This document shows, piece after piece, positions 1 through 9,285 of a stretch of 64,000 bases of DNA. The notes below the pieces were generated by a model. That model was not told the origin of the DNA. It was given only the letters and a program-made list of their open reading frames with translations, and made no database searches. The translations under genes were made by a program, and so were the position numbers. The stretch spans positions 62,001 to 126,000 of the forward strand of contig CAXBOT010000004.1 in assembly GCA_963977495.1 (NCBI GenBank). Direction: 5' to 3'. Every line of letters begins with the position of its first letter. Position 1 is the first letter of the stretch. This stretch comes from UBA1672 sp963977495. Its GTDB lineage: Bacteria; Pseudomonadota; Alphaproteobacteria; Micavibrionales; Micavibrionaceae.

Positions 1-1
1 T

Positions 2-166
2 GCAAAGGCGACTGAAATTGCAGATCAATTGGTCGCCAAGGGCGGGCTTAATAGACAAGAGCGTGATGATTTCATAAGCTTTGCGCAGTTATGTCGTCCA
101 AACATATCGGCCTTGGGCAACGATATGGATGATAATCGGGGTTATAACCACTTAGAGCAATCCTAA
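2..166 (+). CDS. C-terminal end of an unknown protein (partial)
   Basis: An open frame enters from the left edge and ends at TAA 164-166, giving 54 residues that finish in ...GYNHLEQS. The visible part is hydrophilic and mostly helical in composition, with no membrane segment or recognisable motif. It lies 23 bases before the next gene on the same strand, so the two may share a transcript. The start and the rest of the protein are outside the window, so no function is proposed. Confidence 0.5.
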   Translation, partial: AKATEIADQLVAKGGLNRQERDDFISFAQLCRPNISALGNDMDDNRGYNHLEQS

Positions 167-189
167 CAGAGCAGAGAGGGCGCGGTTCT

Positions 190-1239
190 ATGCTGTTGCA
201 AACCTTGTTAAATCGCAGAACACAAAAGCGCGCTTTACCGGAAGTCAAAGACCTGCGTAATCAAGAAGACATTGATTTCCTTGGGAAAAGCAAAGCCCAT
301 CTGGAAGAACTCGAAGAAATACGCAAAGAGAAATTTAAAGCGTATAAATGGCGCCGAAAGATAGCGATTCCCGTGGCCATTATCGGGGCGCCTATAACAG
401 GGGTTTTGGATTATGCGTTATTATGGCTACAAAGTAGCGCTGACGACAGTGTGGCGGGGTTAAGTGTCGCGCTTGTTGGCGGCTTATATTGGTGGGTGAC
501 GCAGCCCAAACGCCAATATGCCAAAGCCTATAAGCAGGAAATACTGCCGAAGCTTGCCAACTTGTTCGGTGAATTCAGATATATGCTGGATGGACAGATT
601 GAACTTTATAAGATGTGGCCTTCCAAAATTCTGCCTCATCATGATCGTTATAAATCTGAAGATCATTTTTCAGGGACGTATAAAGGCGTAGATATTGAAT
701 TTTCAGAAATAGATTTTCAACAACGCAGGCGCTCAAAAAACAGAACACGTTACGTATCGGTGTTTAAGGGGCTGGCGATCTTGCTCGATATGAAATCAAA
801 GAAATTTTACGGTCACACGTTGCTTGATAAGGATCGCAGCAAAATCAGTGAGTGGTTTAAAGAAAAGTCGAACAAACTCAAACGCGCCAATTTGGTTGAT
901 CCTGAATTCGAGAAGATGTTTGATGTCTATACAAATGATCAGGTCGAAGCGCGCTATCTGATTGATCCCGTGATGATGGAGCGGCTCAAAGGTTTGCAGG
1001 AAGAATATCAAGGGCAGAGCATGACCGCCGCCTTTTATGACAGTAAGATGCTGGTTTTAATCCAAAGTAAGTATAATTATTTTGAACCTGCCGATTTGGT
1101 AATTCCGGCAACTGACCCGCGCTCCATCCTCAGCATGAAAAATGAAATCGGCGAAATCCTTTCCCTGATTGATCGTTTATCGCTCTATGATCCCAATGCG
1201 CAGCGCACCAGCGCGAAGCCATTGGATGAAGCGGTTTAG
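190..1239 (+). CDS. DUF3137-like membrane protein
   Basis: This 349-residue protein has a charged N-terminal region (residues 1-57), two adjacent hydrophobic segments (about 58-80 and 88-104) and a long soluble C-terminal part. The segments GTYKGVDIEFSEIDF and VFKGLAILLDMKSKKFYG resemble the DUF3137 family, whose biochemical role is unknown. A GAGAGGG ribosome site lies 9 bases before the ATG. The last 35 residues (MKNEIGEILSLIDRLSLYDP...) are repeated in decayed form just downstream, which suggests a former tandem duplication. Family assignment is by pattern only; the two-helix topology is clear. Confidence 0.6.
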   Translation: MLLQTLLNRRTQKRALPEVKDLRNQEDIDFLGKSKAHLEELEEIRKEKFKAYKWRRKIAIPVAIIGAPITGVLDYALLWLQSSADDSVAGLSVALVGGLYWWVTQPKRQYAKAYKQEILPKLANLFGEFRYMLDGQIELYKMWPSKILPHHDRYKSEDHFSGTYKGVDIEFSEIDFQQRRRSKNRTRYVSVFKGLAILLDMKSKKFYGHTLLDKDRSKISEWFKEKSNKLKRANLVDPEFEKMFDVYTNDQVEARYLIDPVMMERLKGLQEEYQGQSMTAAFYDSKMLVLIQSKYNYFEPADLVIPATDPRSILSMKNEIGEILSLIDRLSLYDPNAQRTSAKPLDEAV

Positions 1240-1267
1240 CGGACGGGGTGCGTGCGCGGGCATATAA

Positions 1268-1396
1268 TATGTTTTGAAATCTCGCCATTTTTATTTGCAC
1301 ATTAAAAAAGAAGTAGAAGATGTGTTGTCTATCATTGACAGACTAAGGCTTTATACGCCACAAAAGGGGCAGGAACAAAAGGCTGCGCTTGAATAA
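1268..1396 (+). pseudogene. Remnant C-terminus of a duplicated DUF3137-like gene
   Basis: Between the DUF3137-like gene and ettA, an open stretch of 42 codons without its own start ends at TAA 1394-1396. Its translation contains IKKEVEDVLSIIDRLRLYTP, which lines up with MKNEIGEILSLIDRLSLYDP at the end of the preceding protein. The upstream frame is closed by a TAA at 1265-1267, so only the tail of the second copy survives. The match extends over about 30 residues with conservative changes, which is better explained by an old tandem duplication and deletion than by chance. Confidence 0.6.
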
Positions 1397-1433
1397 AGCG
1401 GCAGTGTTGAAAGAAATTAAGGAAGAAATACCA

Positions 1434-3113
1434 ATGGCATCTTATCAATATGTTTATGTAATGAATGGTCTTACCAAGGCGTACGGCAGTGGCAAAAAGG
1501 TTCTGGAGAATGTAACGCTCAGCTTTTTACCCGGTGCGAAAATTGGTGTGCTTGGGCCGAACGGTGCTGGTAAGTCAACGCTCCTGCGGATTATGGCGGG
1601 ACGCGATAAGGAATTCATGGGCGAAGCATGGTCAGCCGAAGGTGCGCGTGTTGGTTATCTTGAGCAAGAGCCGCAATTAGATGAGAGTAAAAATGTTGGT
1701 GAAAACGTTATGGAAGCACTCGCCGATGTCAAGGCGATGGTTGATCGCTTTAACGCCATCGGTATGGAGATGGGCGAGCCTGATGCGGATTTCGATAAAT
1801 TGTCCGAAGAGATGGGCGATTTGCAAGAAAAGATTGATGCAGCGGACGGTTGGGAATTGGATCGTACGATTGAGATTGCGATGGATGCCTTGCGCTGTCC
1901 GCCTGCGGATTCTCCTGTAACCAACCTATCGGGCGGTGAGAAACGACGCGTAGCGCTTTGTAGATTATTGCTCGAAAAGCCCGATTTGTTGCTGCTTGAT
2001 GAACCGACCAACCATTTGGACGCTGAAAGTGTGGCATGGCTGCAAAGATTTTTAGGGGAATATGCAGGCGCGGTCGTGATGGTAACGCACGATCGTTACT
2101 TCCTTGATAATGTGACAGGCTGGATTTTAGAAGTCGACCGCGGCAGTGGTATCCCTTATGAGGGGAACTATTCCGCCTATCTGGATGCCAAGGCCAAGCG
2201 TATGCGTCAGGAAGACCGTGAAGAAAACACACGCCAAAAGACTTTGGCTCGTGAGATGGAGTGGATGGGCAAAAGCCCTTCTGCGCGTCGTTCCAAGTCA
2301 AAAGCGCGGATTAACGCGTACGAAGAATTATTGGCAGAGAGCCAAAAGAGCGATATGCGCGATGCACAGATTGTTATTCCTTCACCGCCGCGTCTTGGGG
2401 ATTTGGTGATCGAGGCAACCAATATTCGCAAAGGCTTTGGTGAACGCTTATTGATGGATGATGTGTCATTCAAGCTACCGCCCGGTGGTATCGTTGGGGT
2501 GATTGGCCCGAACGGTGCGGGTAAATCCACATTGTTTAAAATGATTACCGGCGATGAACAACCTGATGAGGGTACGTTCAAGGTTGGGGATACTGTGAAG
2601 CTCGGTTATGTGGATCAGAGCCGCGACAGTTTGACGGCTGAAAACAATGTTTGGGAAGAAATTTCAGGTGGTACAGACGTTATCAAACTTGGAAAAGTAG
2701 AAATGCAAAGCAGGGCGTACGTGTCTGCATTTAACTTCCGCGGCGCCGATCAGCAAAAGAAAGTCGGCGATTTGTCAGGTGGGCAGAGAAATAGGGTTCA
2801 TTTGGCGAAAATGCTCCGCAATGAAGCGAATGTGATCCTTCTCGATGAGCCGACAAACGATTTGGATACGGAAACGCTGGCCGCACTGGAAGAAGCGTTA
2901 GAGCGTTTCCCCGGTTGTGCCGTGGTGATTTCTCACGATCGATGGTTTTTAGATCGCCTCGCAACACATATTTTAGCGTTCGAAGGCGATTCGCAAGTGA
3001 CGTGGTTTGAGGGGAATTATGAGGATTATGAGGCTGACTACCGTAAACGCATGGGGCATGACGCTGATACGCCGAAACGTATTAAATACAGGCCTTTGCG
3101 CAAGGCAGGGTAG
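1434..3113 (+). CDS. ettA: Energy-dependent translational throttle protein EttA (ABC-F ATPase)
   Basis: EttA is a soluble ABC-F protein that binds the ribosomal E site and gates the first elongation step according to the ATP/ADP state. Two nucleotide-binding domains are present. The first has GPNGAGKST near residue 40, LSGGEKRR and LLLLDEPTNHLD; the second has GPNGAGKST, LSGGQRNR and ILLDEPTNDLD. The linker between them is typical, and the C-terminus PKRIKYRPL matches EttA rather than Uup or other ABC-F members. The frame opens at 1389, but the ATG at 1434 gives the family N-terminus MASYQYVYVMNGLTKAYG and has AAGGAAG about 8 bases upstream, so it is the preferred start (559 residues). The upstream codons overlap the decayed DUF3137 tail. 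Confidence 0.95.
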   Translation: MASYQYVYVMNGLTKAYGSGKKVLENVTLSFLPGAKIGVLGPNGAGKSTLLRIMAGRDKEFMGEAWSAEGARVGYLEQEPQLDESKNVGENVMEALADVKAMVDRFNAIGMEMGEPDADFDKLSEEMGDLQEKIDAADGWELDRTIEIAMDALRCPPADSPVTNLSGGEKRRVALCRLLLEKPDLLLLDEPTNHLDAESVAWLQRFLGEYAGAVVMVTHDRYFLDNVTGWILEVDRGSGIPYEGNYSAYLDAKAKRMRQEDREENTRQKTLAREMEWMGKSPSARRSKSKARINAYEELLAESQKSDMRDAQIVIPSPPRLGDLVIEATNIRKGFGERLLMDDVSFKLPPGGIVGVIGPNGAGKSTLFKMITGDEQPDEGTFKVGDTVKLGYVDQSRDSLTAENNVWEEISGGTDVIKLGKVEMQSRAYVSAFNFRGADQQKKVGDLSGGQRNRVHLAKMLRNEANVILLDEPTNDLDTETLAALEEALERFPGCAVVISHDRWFLDRLATHILAFEGDSQVTWFEGNYEDYEADYRKRMGHDADTPKRIKYRPLRKAG

Positions 3114-3274
3114 TGTTTAGCCGGATTAGCGTACGTGTTCTGTAAAAGAAATTTGTCTAAAATATGACATAAAACTCGCCTTTTGCATCAGAATGGTGTT
3201 AATATATATCGTAATTATCTAAAATTCGCTGGGCTTGCGACATTGTGGATGTTTTATGTTTTTTAAGGTGGTGA

Positions 3275-6200
3275 GTGAAAATCGTGCAGAACATTAAGGC
3301 AAAAGAAGTAATTCAATATGCGACGATGCCTCGCATAATTCCTAGACTGAAAAATTTATTGGCGTCCGGTTTCGGATATGTGTCTTTTTTGATGGCGCAA
3401 GTGTACAGTATTGTACGCCTTATACCGCGCAATCACCCTTATTTACAGCCAGAGAATATCGGACGTTACGGTGTACGTCACGTTGTTGCTGAAGCTTCTC
3501 GTAACTTAACGTTCTCTTTAAAGAATATAGACCAAATCATCATATTTTTTGCGTTGCTGGCCGGTTTGATTATATTGGTGGTGCAATTTGTTTTGCTTGC
3601 CTATGCTATTTTTGTGTCGCCTTCAATGGCGGCGTCTTGGTTTGATACACAAAACCCTCAATTTGATATTGCGTTTAACCTGTTGGATCAAATATTCGGT
3701 ATTCCCGGTATTTATTGTTCAACGTCTGCGCCTGGTTCATGTACGGATTATGCGACATTGTACCCATTGCCGTTGCCATATCATATGGCGTTGCAGGGGC
3801 TTTTCCAGTTTTACTCCACGGGCTTGTTGTTGATTGCCGTGTTGATTTTCTTGTATTTCATGGTTGTTATCATTGTTGAAACTGCGACCACGGGCACGCC
3901 ATTCGGTCAACGTTTCCAGAATGTGTGGGTTCCTGTACGTCTTGTTGTGGCTATCGGAATGTTAATGCCTGTTCAATATGGTATTAACTCGGGGCAGTAT
4001 ATTGTCCTCTATACCGCAAAATATGGTTCTGGTTTGGCGACGAATGGCTGGCGGGAATATAACGAAGCGATTACGGCCAGCACGATGTTTGCCAGCGCGC
4101 CCGGCGGTGGACGCCCTCTTGGGGAGCGTTATTCTTATTTGGTTATTCCCGAAGCGCCTGATTTCACACCATTGTTAGAGGCAATGAGTCTTGTACACGC
4201 TTGTGCTTATGCCTATCACAGATTGAATGGGTCTGAACCCGGTGGTGCGCGCCCTAACGTGACGCGCGGTACAGGGAATTATCCGGAAATTGCTGCTAAT
4301 TATGCGCAAGAAAACCCTGCGGATCAGTGGGAATTCCAGATTCAGCCTTTCATGGTTAAAAATAAAACGGCCGGTCTTGTCGATGGTCTTTTAGGGTCAT
4401 CACCGATTTACGGGGATAGTTCTGAACGTATATGGATTCAAAACAGGGGGTCTAATCCTTATTTCTCCGGCGCTGCGGGGAATGCACTGGGCTTTTATTA
4501 TGCGAGTGATATAATTATTCGCTTTGGTGAGTTTCGTGTCATTGGTGCGAGTGCGAGTGCGCCTGTCTATAATAAAGACGTCGGGCATGTGAAGCCTTTA
4601 TGTGGTGATATTCGTATACCGGTTTCTGATTTGACGGATCCTGGTGGTGGTGCTGCGGGGCGCGGTGGCGCAGACCAAATGCAGCAATTCTATTACGATC
4701 AAGTTCTGAGCCTTTGGTTTGATAATGAGGAACTAAGGCAAGTTGGTCGTACGTTGGTCGAGATGGGTATCCAAAACAATCAGGCCAAAAGATCAGCGGT
4801 ATGTAACAATAACGAAACGTCCGGACCGTCTCTTGCGGCGATTAGTGGGACGATTACAGGTTTTCTTGCTAATGCAACGGAATGTATGAATAAGGGGCCA
4901 GCATCTGATTGGCGTGACTATTTTATTGGTGAGCATACAGCAGACCTTAAGGAATCGATTGTCAGATCTTGGGAAAATTATGTTGTCAATTCAACCTATG
5001 CTGATTTTGACGCAACGATTCAGGATCGTGGATGGGGCGGCGCCGGCATTTGGTACAATAAAATCGCTGAAATTAACGGTGGTTGGATGGATGGCGTTCG
5101 TGGCGTTCCATACATGGATAAATATCCGTTGATTATGGAGCAGGTGCGTGATTACAACCAGAAAAATAATGCGAATACTAAGCCGCTTGATATGTTCACG
5201 CCGTCAGTACGTGCGGAAGGTGAAAAATCTGCACCGAAAGAGATCAAAACAGATCTTAAGCCTGAGAATTTGTCGCAAATTGCGATACCTTTAAATGGCG
5301 TTTTCAAATACTGGAACCCGAAGAATGATGCGAAAGATGGTAGTGATCCTGATAAATCACCACCTGCAAATGTACTCATGAGTGCGTTGAATCTATTGCT
5401 GGGAACAACAGGTTTGGCCAATATGCGTGGTGCAAACCAGTATTTACACCCCATGGCGCAATTGGTTGCTGTTGGTAAGGGGCTTGTGAACTCTGCGGTG
5501 TTTAATATGGCAGGGGCCTCAGTATCTGCATTCCTTGGTGGTGCTGTACATGCGATGAGCCCGACCAGCGCGATTGCCGGCTTAAGTGAGGCCGCCAGTC
5601 AGGTGTTTTATGCAACGGCCTTTTTGGGGCTGACCGCCGGATTTGTTCTGTTTTATGTTTTGCCGTTCTTGCCGTTCTTATATTTCTATTTTGCGGTGGC
5701 ATCATGGGTTAAGGCTATTTTCGAAGCGATGCTTGGTGCGCCGCTCTGGGCATTGGCACACTTGCGGATTGATGGTGACGGATTGCCGGGCGATGCGGCG
5801 GCGAACGGGTATTTCTTATTGTTAGAGATATTTGTAAGGCCAATTTTGACGGTATTCGGTTTACTGGCCGCGATTATTATATTCTCGGTGCAGGTACGTA
5901 TTTTGAATTTGGTTTGGGATCTTGTTATCACGAATGCGGCAGGTTTCACGAAGGTTGATGATATCTTAGGCACACCCGCAGCAGCAGGTTACATCGCGCA
6001 ACAACGCGATAAATTAGATCAGTTCTTCTTTACATTGATCTACACAATTGTGTGTTACATGCTTGGTCTGGCATCTTTCAAATTGATCGATAAAATCCCG
6101 GATAACATATTAAGATGGGCCGGTGCCGGTGTGTCTTCATACGGAGATATTGACCAAGATCAGGTGGAAAGCCTAAGTCGTTATGCAGCGACTGGTGGTA

Positions 6201-6322
6201 TGACGATCGGTAGTCAGGCATCACAAGCGATCACTGGTGCATCTAAAGGACTTGGTGGCGTGTTAGGGAATGAGGTGAAGAAATTCTCCACTGGGCCTAA
6301 ACCAGAAACGCCGACAACTTAA
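3275..6322 (+). CDS. DotA/TraY-family type IVB secretion membrane protein, paralog 1
   Basis: This 1015-residue polytopic inner-membrane protein belongs to the DotA/TraY family, a component of Dot/Icm and IncI-type type IVB secretion or conjugation machines. The diagnostic C-terminal block holds several membrane helices around FYVLPFLPFLYFYFAVASW and the motif WALAHLRIDGDGLPG. A conserved N-terminal domain (about residues 15-85, with NHPYL, NIGRYGVRHV and KNIDQII) comes before the first membrane helix (about 88-114). Large extracytoplasmic stretches carry paired Cys residues. The start is GTG with AAGG about 6 bases upstream; a second GTG at 3284 is possible. It is the first of three tandem paralogs and probably heads their operon. 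No other Dot/Icm gene lies in the window, so a link to secretion is inferred from the family alone. Confidence 0.85.
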   Translation: MKIVQNIKAKEVIQYATMPRIIPRLKNLLASGFGYVSFLMAQVYSIVRLIPRNHPYLQPENIGRYGVRHVVAEASRNLTFSLKNIDQIIIFFALLAGLIILVVQFVLLAYAIFVSPSMAASWFDTQNPQFDIAFNLLDQIFGIPGIYCSTSAPGSCTDYATLYPLPLPYHMALQGLFQFYSTGLLLIAVLIFLYFMVVIIVETATTGTPFGQRFQNVWVPVRLVVAIGMLMPVQYGINSGQYIVLYTAKYGSGLATNGWREYNEAITASTMFASAPGGGRPLGERYSYLVIPEAPDFTPLLEAMSLVHACAYAYHRLNGSEPGGARPNVTRGTGNYPEIAANYAQENPADQWEFQIQPFMVKNKTAGLVDGLLGSSPIYGDSSERIWIQNRGSNPYFSGAAGNALGFYYASDIIIRFGEFRVIGASASAPVYNKDVGHVKPLCGDIRIPVSDLTDPGGGAAGRGGADQMQQFYYDQVLSLWFDNEELRQVGRTLVEMGIQNNQAKRSAVCNNNETSGPSLAAISGTITGFLANATECMNKGPASDWRDYFIGEHTADLKESIVRSWENYVVNSTYADFDATIQDRGWGGAGIWYNKIAEINGGWMDGVRGVPYMDKYPLIMEQVRDYNQKNNANTKPLDMFTPSVRAEGEKSAPKEIKTDLKPENLSQIAIPLNGVFKYWNPKNDAKDGSDPDKSPPANVLMSALNLLLGTTGLANMRGANQYLHPMAQLVAVGKGLVNSAVFNMAGASVSAFLGGAVHAMSPTSAIAGLSEAASQVFYATAFLGLTAGFVLFYVLPFLPFLYFYFAVASWVKAIFEAMLGAPLWALAHLRIDGDGLPGDAAANGYFLLLEIFVRPILTVFGLLAAIIIFSVQVRILNLVWDLVITNAAGFTKVDDILGTPAAAGYIAQQRDKLDQFFFTLIYTIVCYMLGLASFKLIDKIPDNILRWAGAGVSSYGDIDQDQVESLSRYAATGGMTIGSQASQAITGASKGLGGVLGNEVKKFSTGPKPETPTT

Positions 6323-6386
6323 AGCGATATACTGGGGATTGCATGACCAATAGACAGGTAAAGAGCGTAAAAAAGAGAGAAAAGAA

Positions 6387-9251
6387 ATGTCATTCTTGTT
6401 AACAAAAAGTGTGTTGAAATACGCAGCGATGCCGGAAATTATGCCGCGCGTGAAAACATTGGTTTTCGGCGGTTTTGGCTATATTCCGTTTTTTATCGCA
6501 TCTGTTTATCAAATGGTCGGGCTCTTACCTAAAAATCACCCTTATCTGCTGCAAGAAAATATCGGACGCTTCGGCATTCGCCACGTGATTGCTCAGGCTG
6601 CTACCAATATTAAGTTCAGTTTCAAGAATATCGATCAAATCATTTTGTTTATTGCCGTGTTGGCAGGTTTGGTCATCTTTATCATCCAGTTCTTTGCCAT
6701 GGCTTCTGTCTTCTTGTTACAGCCTGCAGCGGCATTGCCCACGAACTGGGATGGGTTTTTTACAATTGTGAATCCCGGTTTTAGAAGCCAAGATATTTCT
6801 TTTATGATGTTGGATATGGTTTTTGGTGTACCGCATCCGAGCTTGGGTGCAGCTGGTTTCTTTGAATCATGCGTGAGTACGGCAACAGTGTGTCAGGATG
6901 CTCAGGGGAATAACCTTTTGCCGATGAACACCGGTTTGCTTACGACGATTAACCCGGGTATCGCAGCACAGCTATCTCCTCTTGCGCCAGGCGCACCTTT
7001 CCCTTTCCCTTTCCATGAAGGGTTACACAGGTTGTTCGGTATATACAGTACGGCTCTACTCGTTATTGCGATGATGATCACTTCGTATTTTGTGGCGACG
7101 ATTATTGGAGAAACAGCGCAAAGCGGTACGCCGTTTGGCCGTCGTTTTAACAAAACATGGGCGCCTCTTAGAATTGTGGTTGCATTTGGTTTGTTGGTAC
7201 CACTGACAGTTGGTTTGAATTCATCACAATATATGGTTCTTTACGCTGCGAAATATGGTTCTGCCTTTGCATCAAACGGCTGGCGCTATTTCAATGATAC
7301 ATTATCGACAAGTTATTTAGGGGCAGGGCAGCGACTGATTTCAACGCCTAACATTCCTGAGTTGAGTGAGTTGACACAATTTATGTTTGTCGCCAGAACC
7401 TGTCGATATATTCATGATTTTTATCATTTGAAACAGTTGCAAGACGATACGCCTGCATCAGGAACACCACCGGCTGCGCTGCCTGCTGGGCAAGGCATAG
7501 AGGCATATGCCCTTTTGCCGGACAATAATGCCGTATTGATTAATACAGGGACATCATATGCAGGTGTGAAAGCATCCTTCACTGACAATGTCAGAACCAT
7601 GAAGATCCGCTTTGGTATCAGAGATGATGACAAATATGAAGCCAGTAAAAGTAATGTAAAAGCCATTTGTGGGGAGGTTACCATCCCTTATACCGATGGT
7701 ACGGATGTCGGTTTGCAAGAACCTTATGTTCGTGAAATCCAAGAGGGATATTTCGATCTTGTGCGTGATTTATGGCACGATACGTTCTGGGTCGGTGTTG
7801 GTGGCGGAGGGGCTTATCCGGCCTTTACTGCGGCACAGAATAACCGTTACAAATTTATTGCAAACAATAAGGTTACGGGATTACCACTGGATATTAATCA
7901 CAATGTCGGTCTGGATCCGGAATATGTGCAAAACATTAATGATAAAGCACAAGCAACAATGCGATTGGTCGTGACAACGGCGATCACAAACGCTGTGACA
8001 TCCGGATTGTGGGGCGGGCCGTATAACGGTACTGCGGCCAATGCGGATCCTTTATACTCACGCGGCTGGGCGAGTGCGGGGATATGGTATAACCGCATCG
8101 CGCAAGTGAACGGACATTTAAGCGCCGCTGTTTTCGCAACGCCGGAGGTCACGACCTATCCTGCTATTATGGAGCAGGTGGCTGGTGTGAAAGCCAAATA
8201 TGACAGTGTTGTTTTAGCCAAGGATCGTTTTAAGCCTGTTGCTTCGGGTGTTGATGATATCGGGCTGCTTCTCGATCAGCAAAACGGTACAGAATATGCG
8301 AGTGCCTTATATACTGCGATTACGGATTGGGAAACCGCTTCGGGGGTTGAGTTACAACAATCAAGTAACAGCAATCCGATTATATCCTTTATTAAGTCCT
8401 TCTTTGGTTTGACCGGTTTGTACAATATGCGTGACAATCAGGCCAACCAGACACATCCATTGGCGCAGTTATCAGGCGTTGGTAAATCTCTCGTAGAAGG
8501 ATCTATCAGATCACTGAGCTACGCAGGATTGGCGACGTTCTTTGGAGCATTAGGGGTTGCACCTGGACTTATGAAGGTTGCATCGAACTTCCTTATTACC
8601 TTCGCTATGCTGGGATTAACGGTCGGGTTTATTCTGTTCTATGTTGTACCGTTCTTGCCGTTTATTTACTTCTTCTTCGCTGTCGGCGGTTGGATTAAGG
8701 GGATATTCGAGGCGATGGTCGGTGCGCCATTATGGGCGTTGGCTCATATCAGAATTGATGGTAACGGCTTGCCTGGTAATGCGGCGTTAAACGGTTATTT
8801 CTTGATCTTTGAAGTGTTCTTAAGACCGATTTTGATTGTCTTTGGTATGCTTGCCAGTATTTCAACATACTCTGCATTGGTTAGTGTTCTGAACGATATA
8901 TTTAGTTTGGTCACTGAAAATACGGCTGGTTATGATATCGAATCCGAAATTGGTGCATCAAGAGATACACTCAATTATATGAGAGCAGAAATTGATCAGT
9001 TCTTCTTCACCGTGATCTATGTGATTATTGTTTATATGCTTGGTATGTCGTCCTTTAAACTTGTGGACACGATGCCGAACAATATTCTCAGATGGATGGG
9101 GCAGAGTGTTGCAACATTTGGGGATCAACGAGAAGATCCTGCTCAGAACTTGGTTTCCAGAGCGTCTATCGGTTCACAGCAGGCCTTAAGTCAAGCCGGA
9201 CGTGGTTTGCAATCGACATCTAAGGCGATCGTCGATGCAGGAGCAGGCTGA
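6387..9251 (+). CDS. DotA/TraY-family type IVB secretion membrane protein, paralog 2
   Basis: This 954-residue paralog starts 64 bases after the first one and shares its architecture: N-terminal YAAMPEIMPRVK, NHPYL, ENIGRFGIRHV and KNIDQII, a first membrane helix near residues 86-110, a long periplasm-like region, and the C-terminal membrane block with WALAHIRIDGNGLPG. A central conserved block (RGWASAGIWYNRIAQVNG) is also found in both neighbours. AGAGAAAAGAA precedes the ATG. The sequence is well diverged from paralog 1, especially in residues 120-560, so this is an old duplication, and all three copies stay intact. It is probably an inner-membrane channel or scaffold component; its partner proteins must be encoded elsewhere. 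Confidence 0.85.
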   Translation: MSFLLTKSVLKYAAMPEIMPRVKTLVFGGFGYIPFFIASVYQMVGLLPKNHPYLLQENIGRFGIRHVIAQAATNIKFSFKNIDQIILFIAVLAGLVIFIIQFFAMASVFLLQPAAALPTNWDGFFTIVNPGFRSQDISFMMLDMVFGVPHPSLGAAGFFESCVSTATVCQDAQGNNLLPMNTGLLTTINPGIAAQLSPLAPGAPFPFPFHEGLHRLFGIYSTALLVIAMMITSYFVATIIGETAQSGTPFGRRFNKTWAPLRIVVAFGLLVPLTVGLNSSQYMVLYAAKYGSAFASNGWRYFNDTLSTSYLGAGQRLISTPNIPELSELTQFMFVARTCRYIHDFYHLKQLQDDTPASGTPPAALPAGQGIEAYALLPDNNAVLINTGTSYAGVKASFTDNVRTMKIRFGIRDDDKYEASKSNVKAICGEVTIPYTDGTDVGLQEPYVREIQEGYFDLVRDLWHDTFWVGVGGGGAYPAFTAAQNNRYKFIANNKVTGLPLDINHNVGLDPEYVQNINDKAQATMRLVVTTAITNAVTSGLWGGPYNGTAANADPLYSRGWASAGIWYNRIAQVNGHLSAAVFATPEVTTYPAIMEQVAGVKAKYDSVVLAKDRFKPVASGVDDIGLLLDQQNGTEYASALYTAITDWETASGVELQQSSNSNPIISFIKSFFGLTGLYNMRDNQANQTHPLAQLSGVGKSLVEGSIRSLSYAGLATFFGALGVAPGLMKVASNFLITFAMLGLTVGFILFYVVPFLPFIYFFFAVGGWIKGIFEAMVGAPLWALAHIRIDGNGLPGNAALNGYFLIFEVFLRPILIVFGMLASISTYSALVSVLNDIFSLVTENTAGYDIESEIGASRDTLNYMRAEIDQFFFTVIYVIIVYMLGMSSFKLVDTMPNNILRWMGQSVATFGDQREDPAQNLVSRASIGSQQALSQAGRGLQSTSKAIVDAGAG

Positions 9252-9285
9252 TACAGATGATGATTGTGTTTAGGTAATAAAATAA

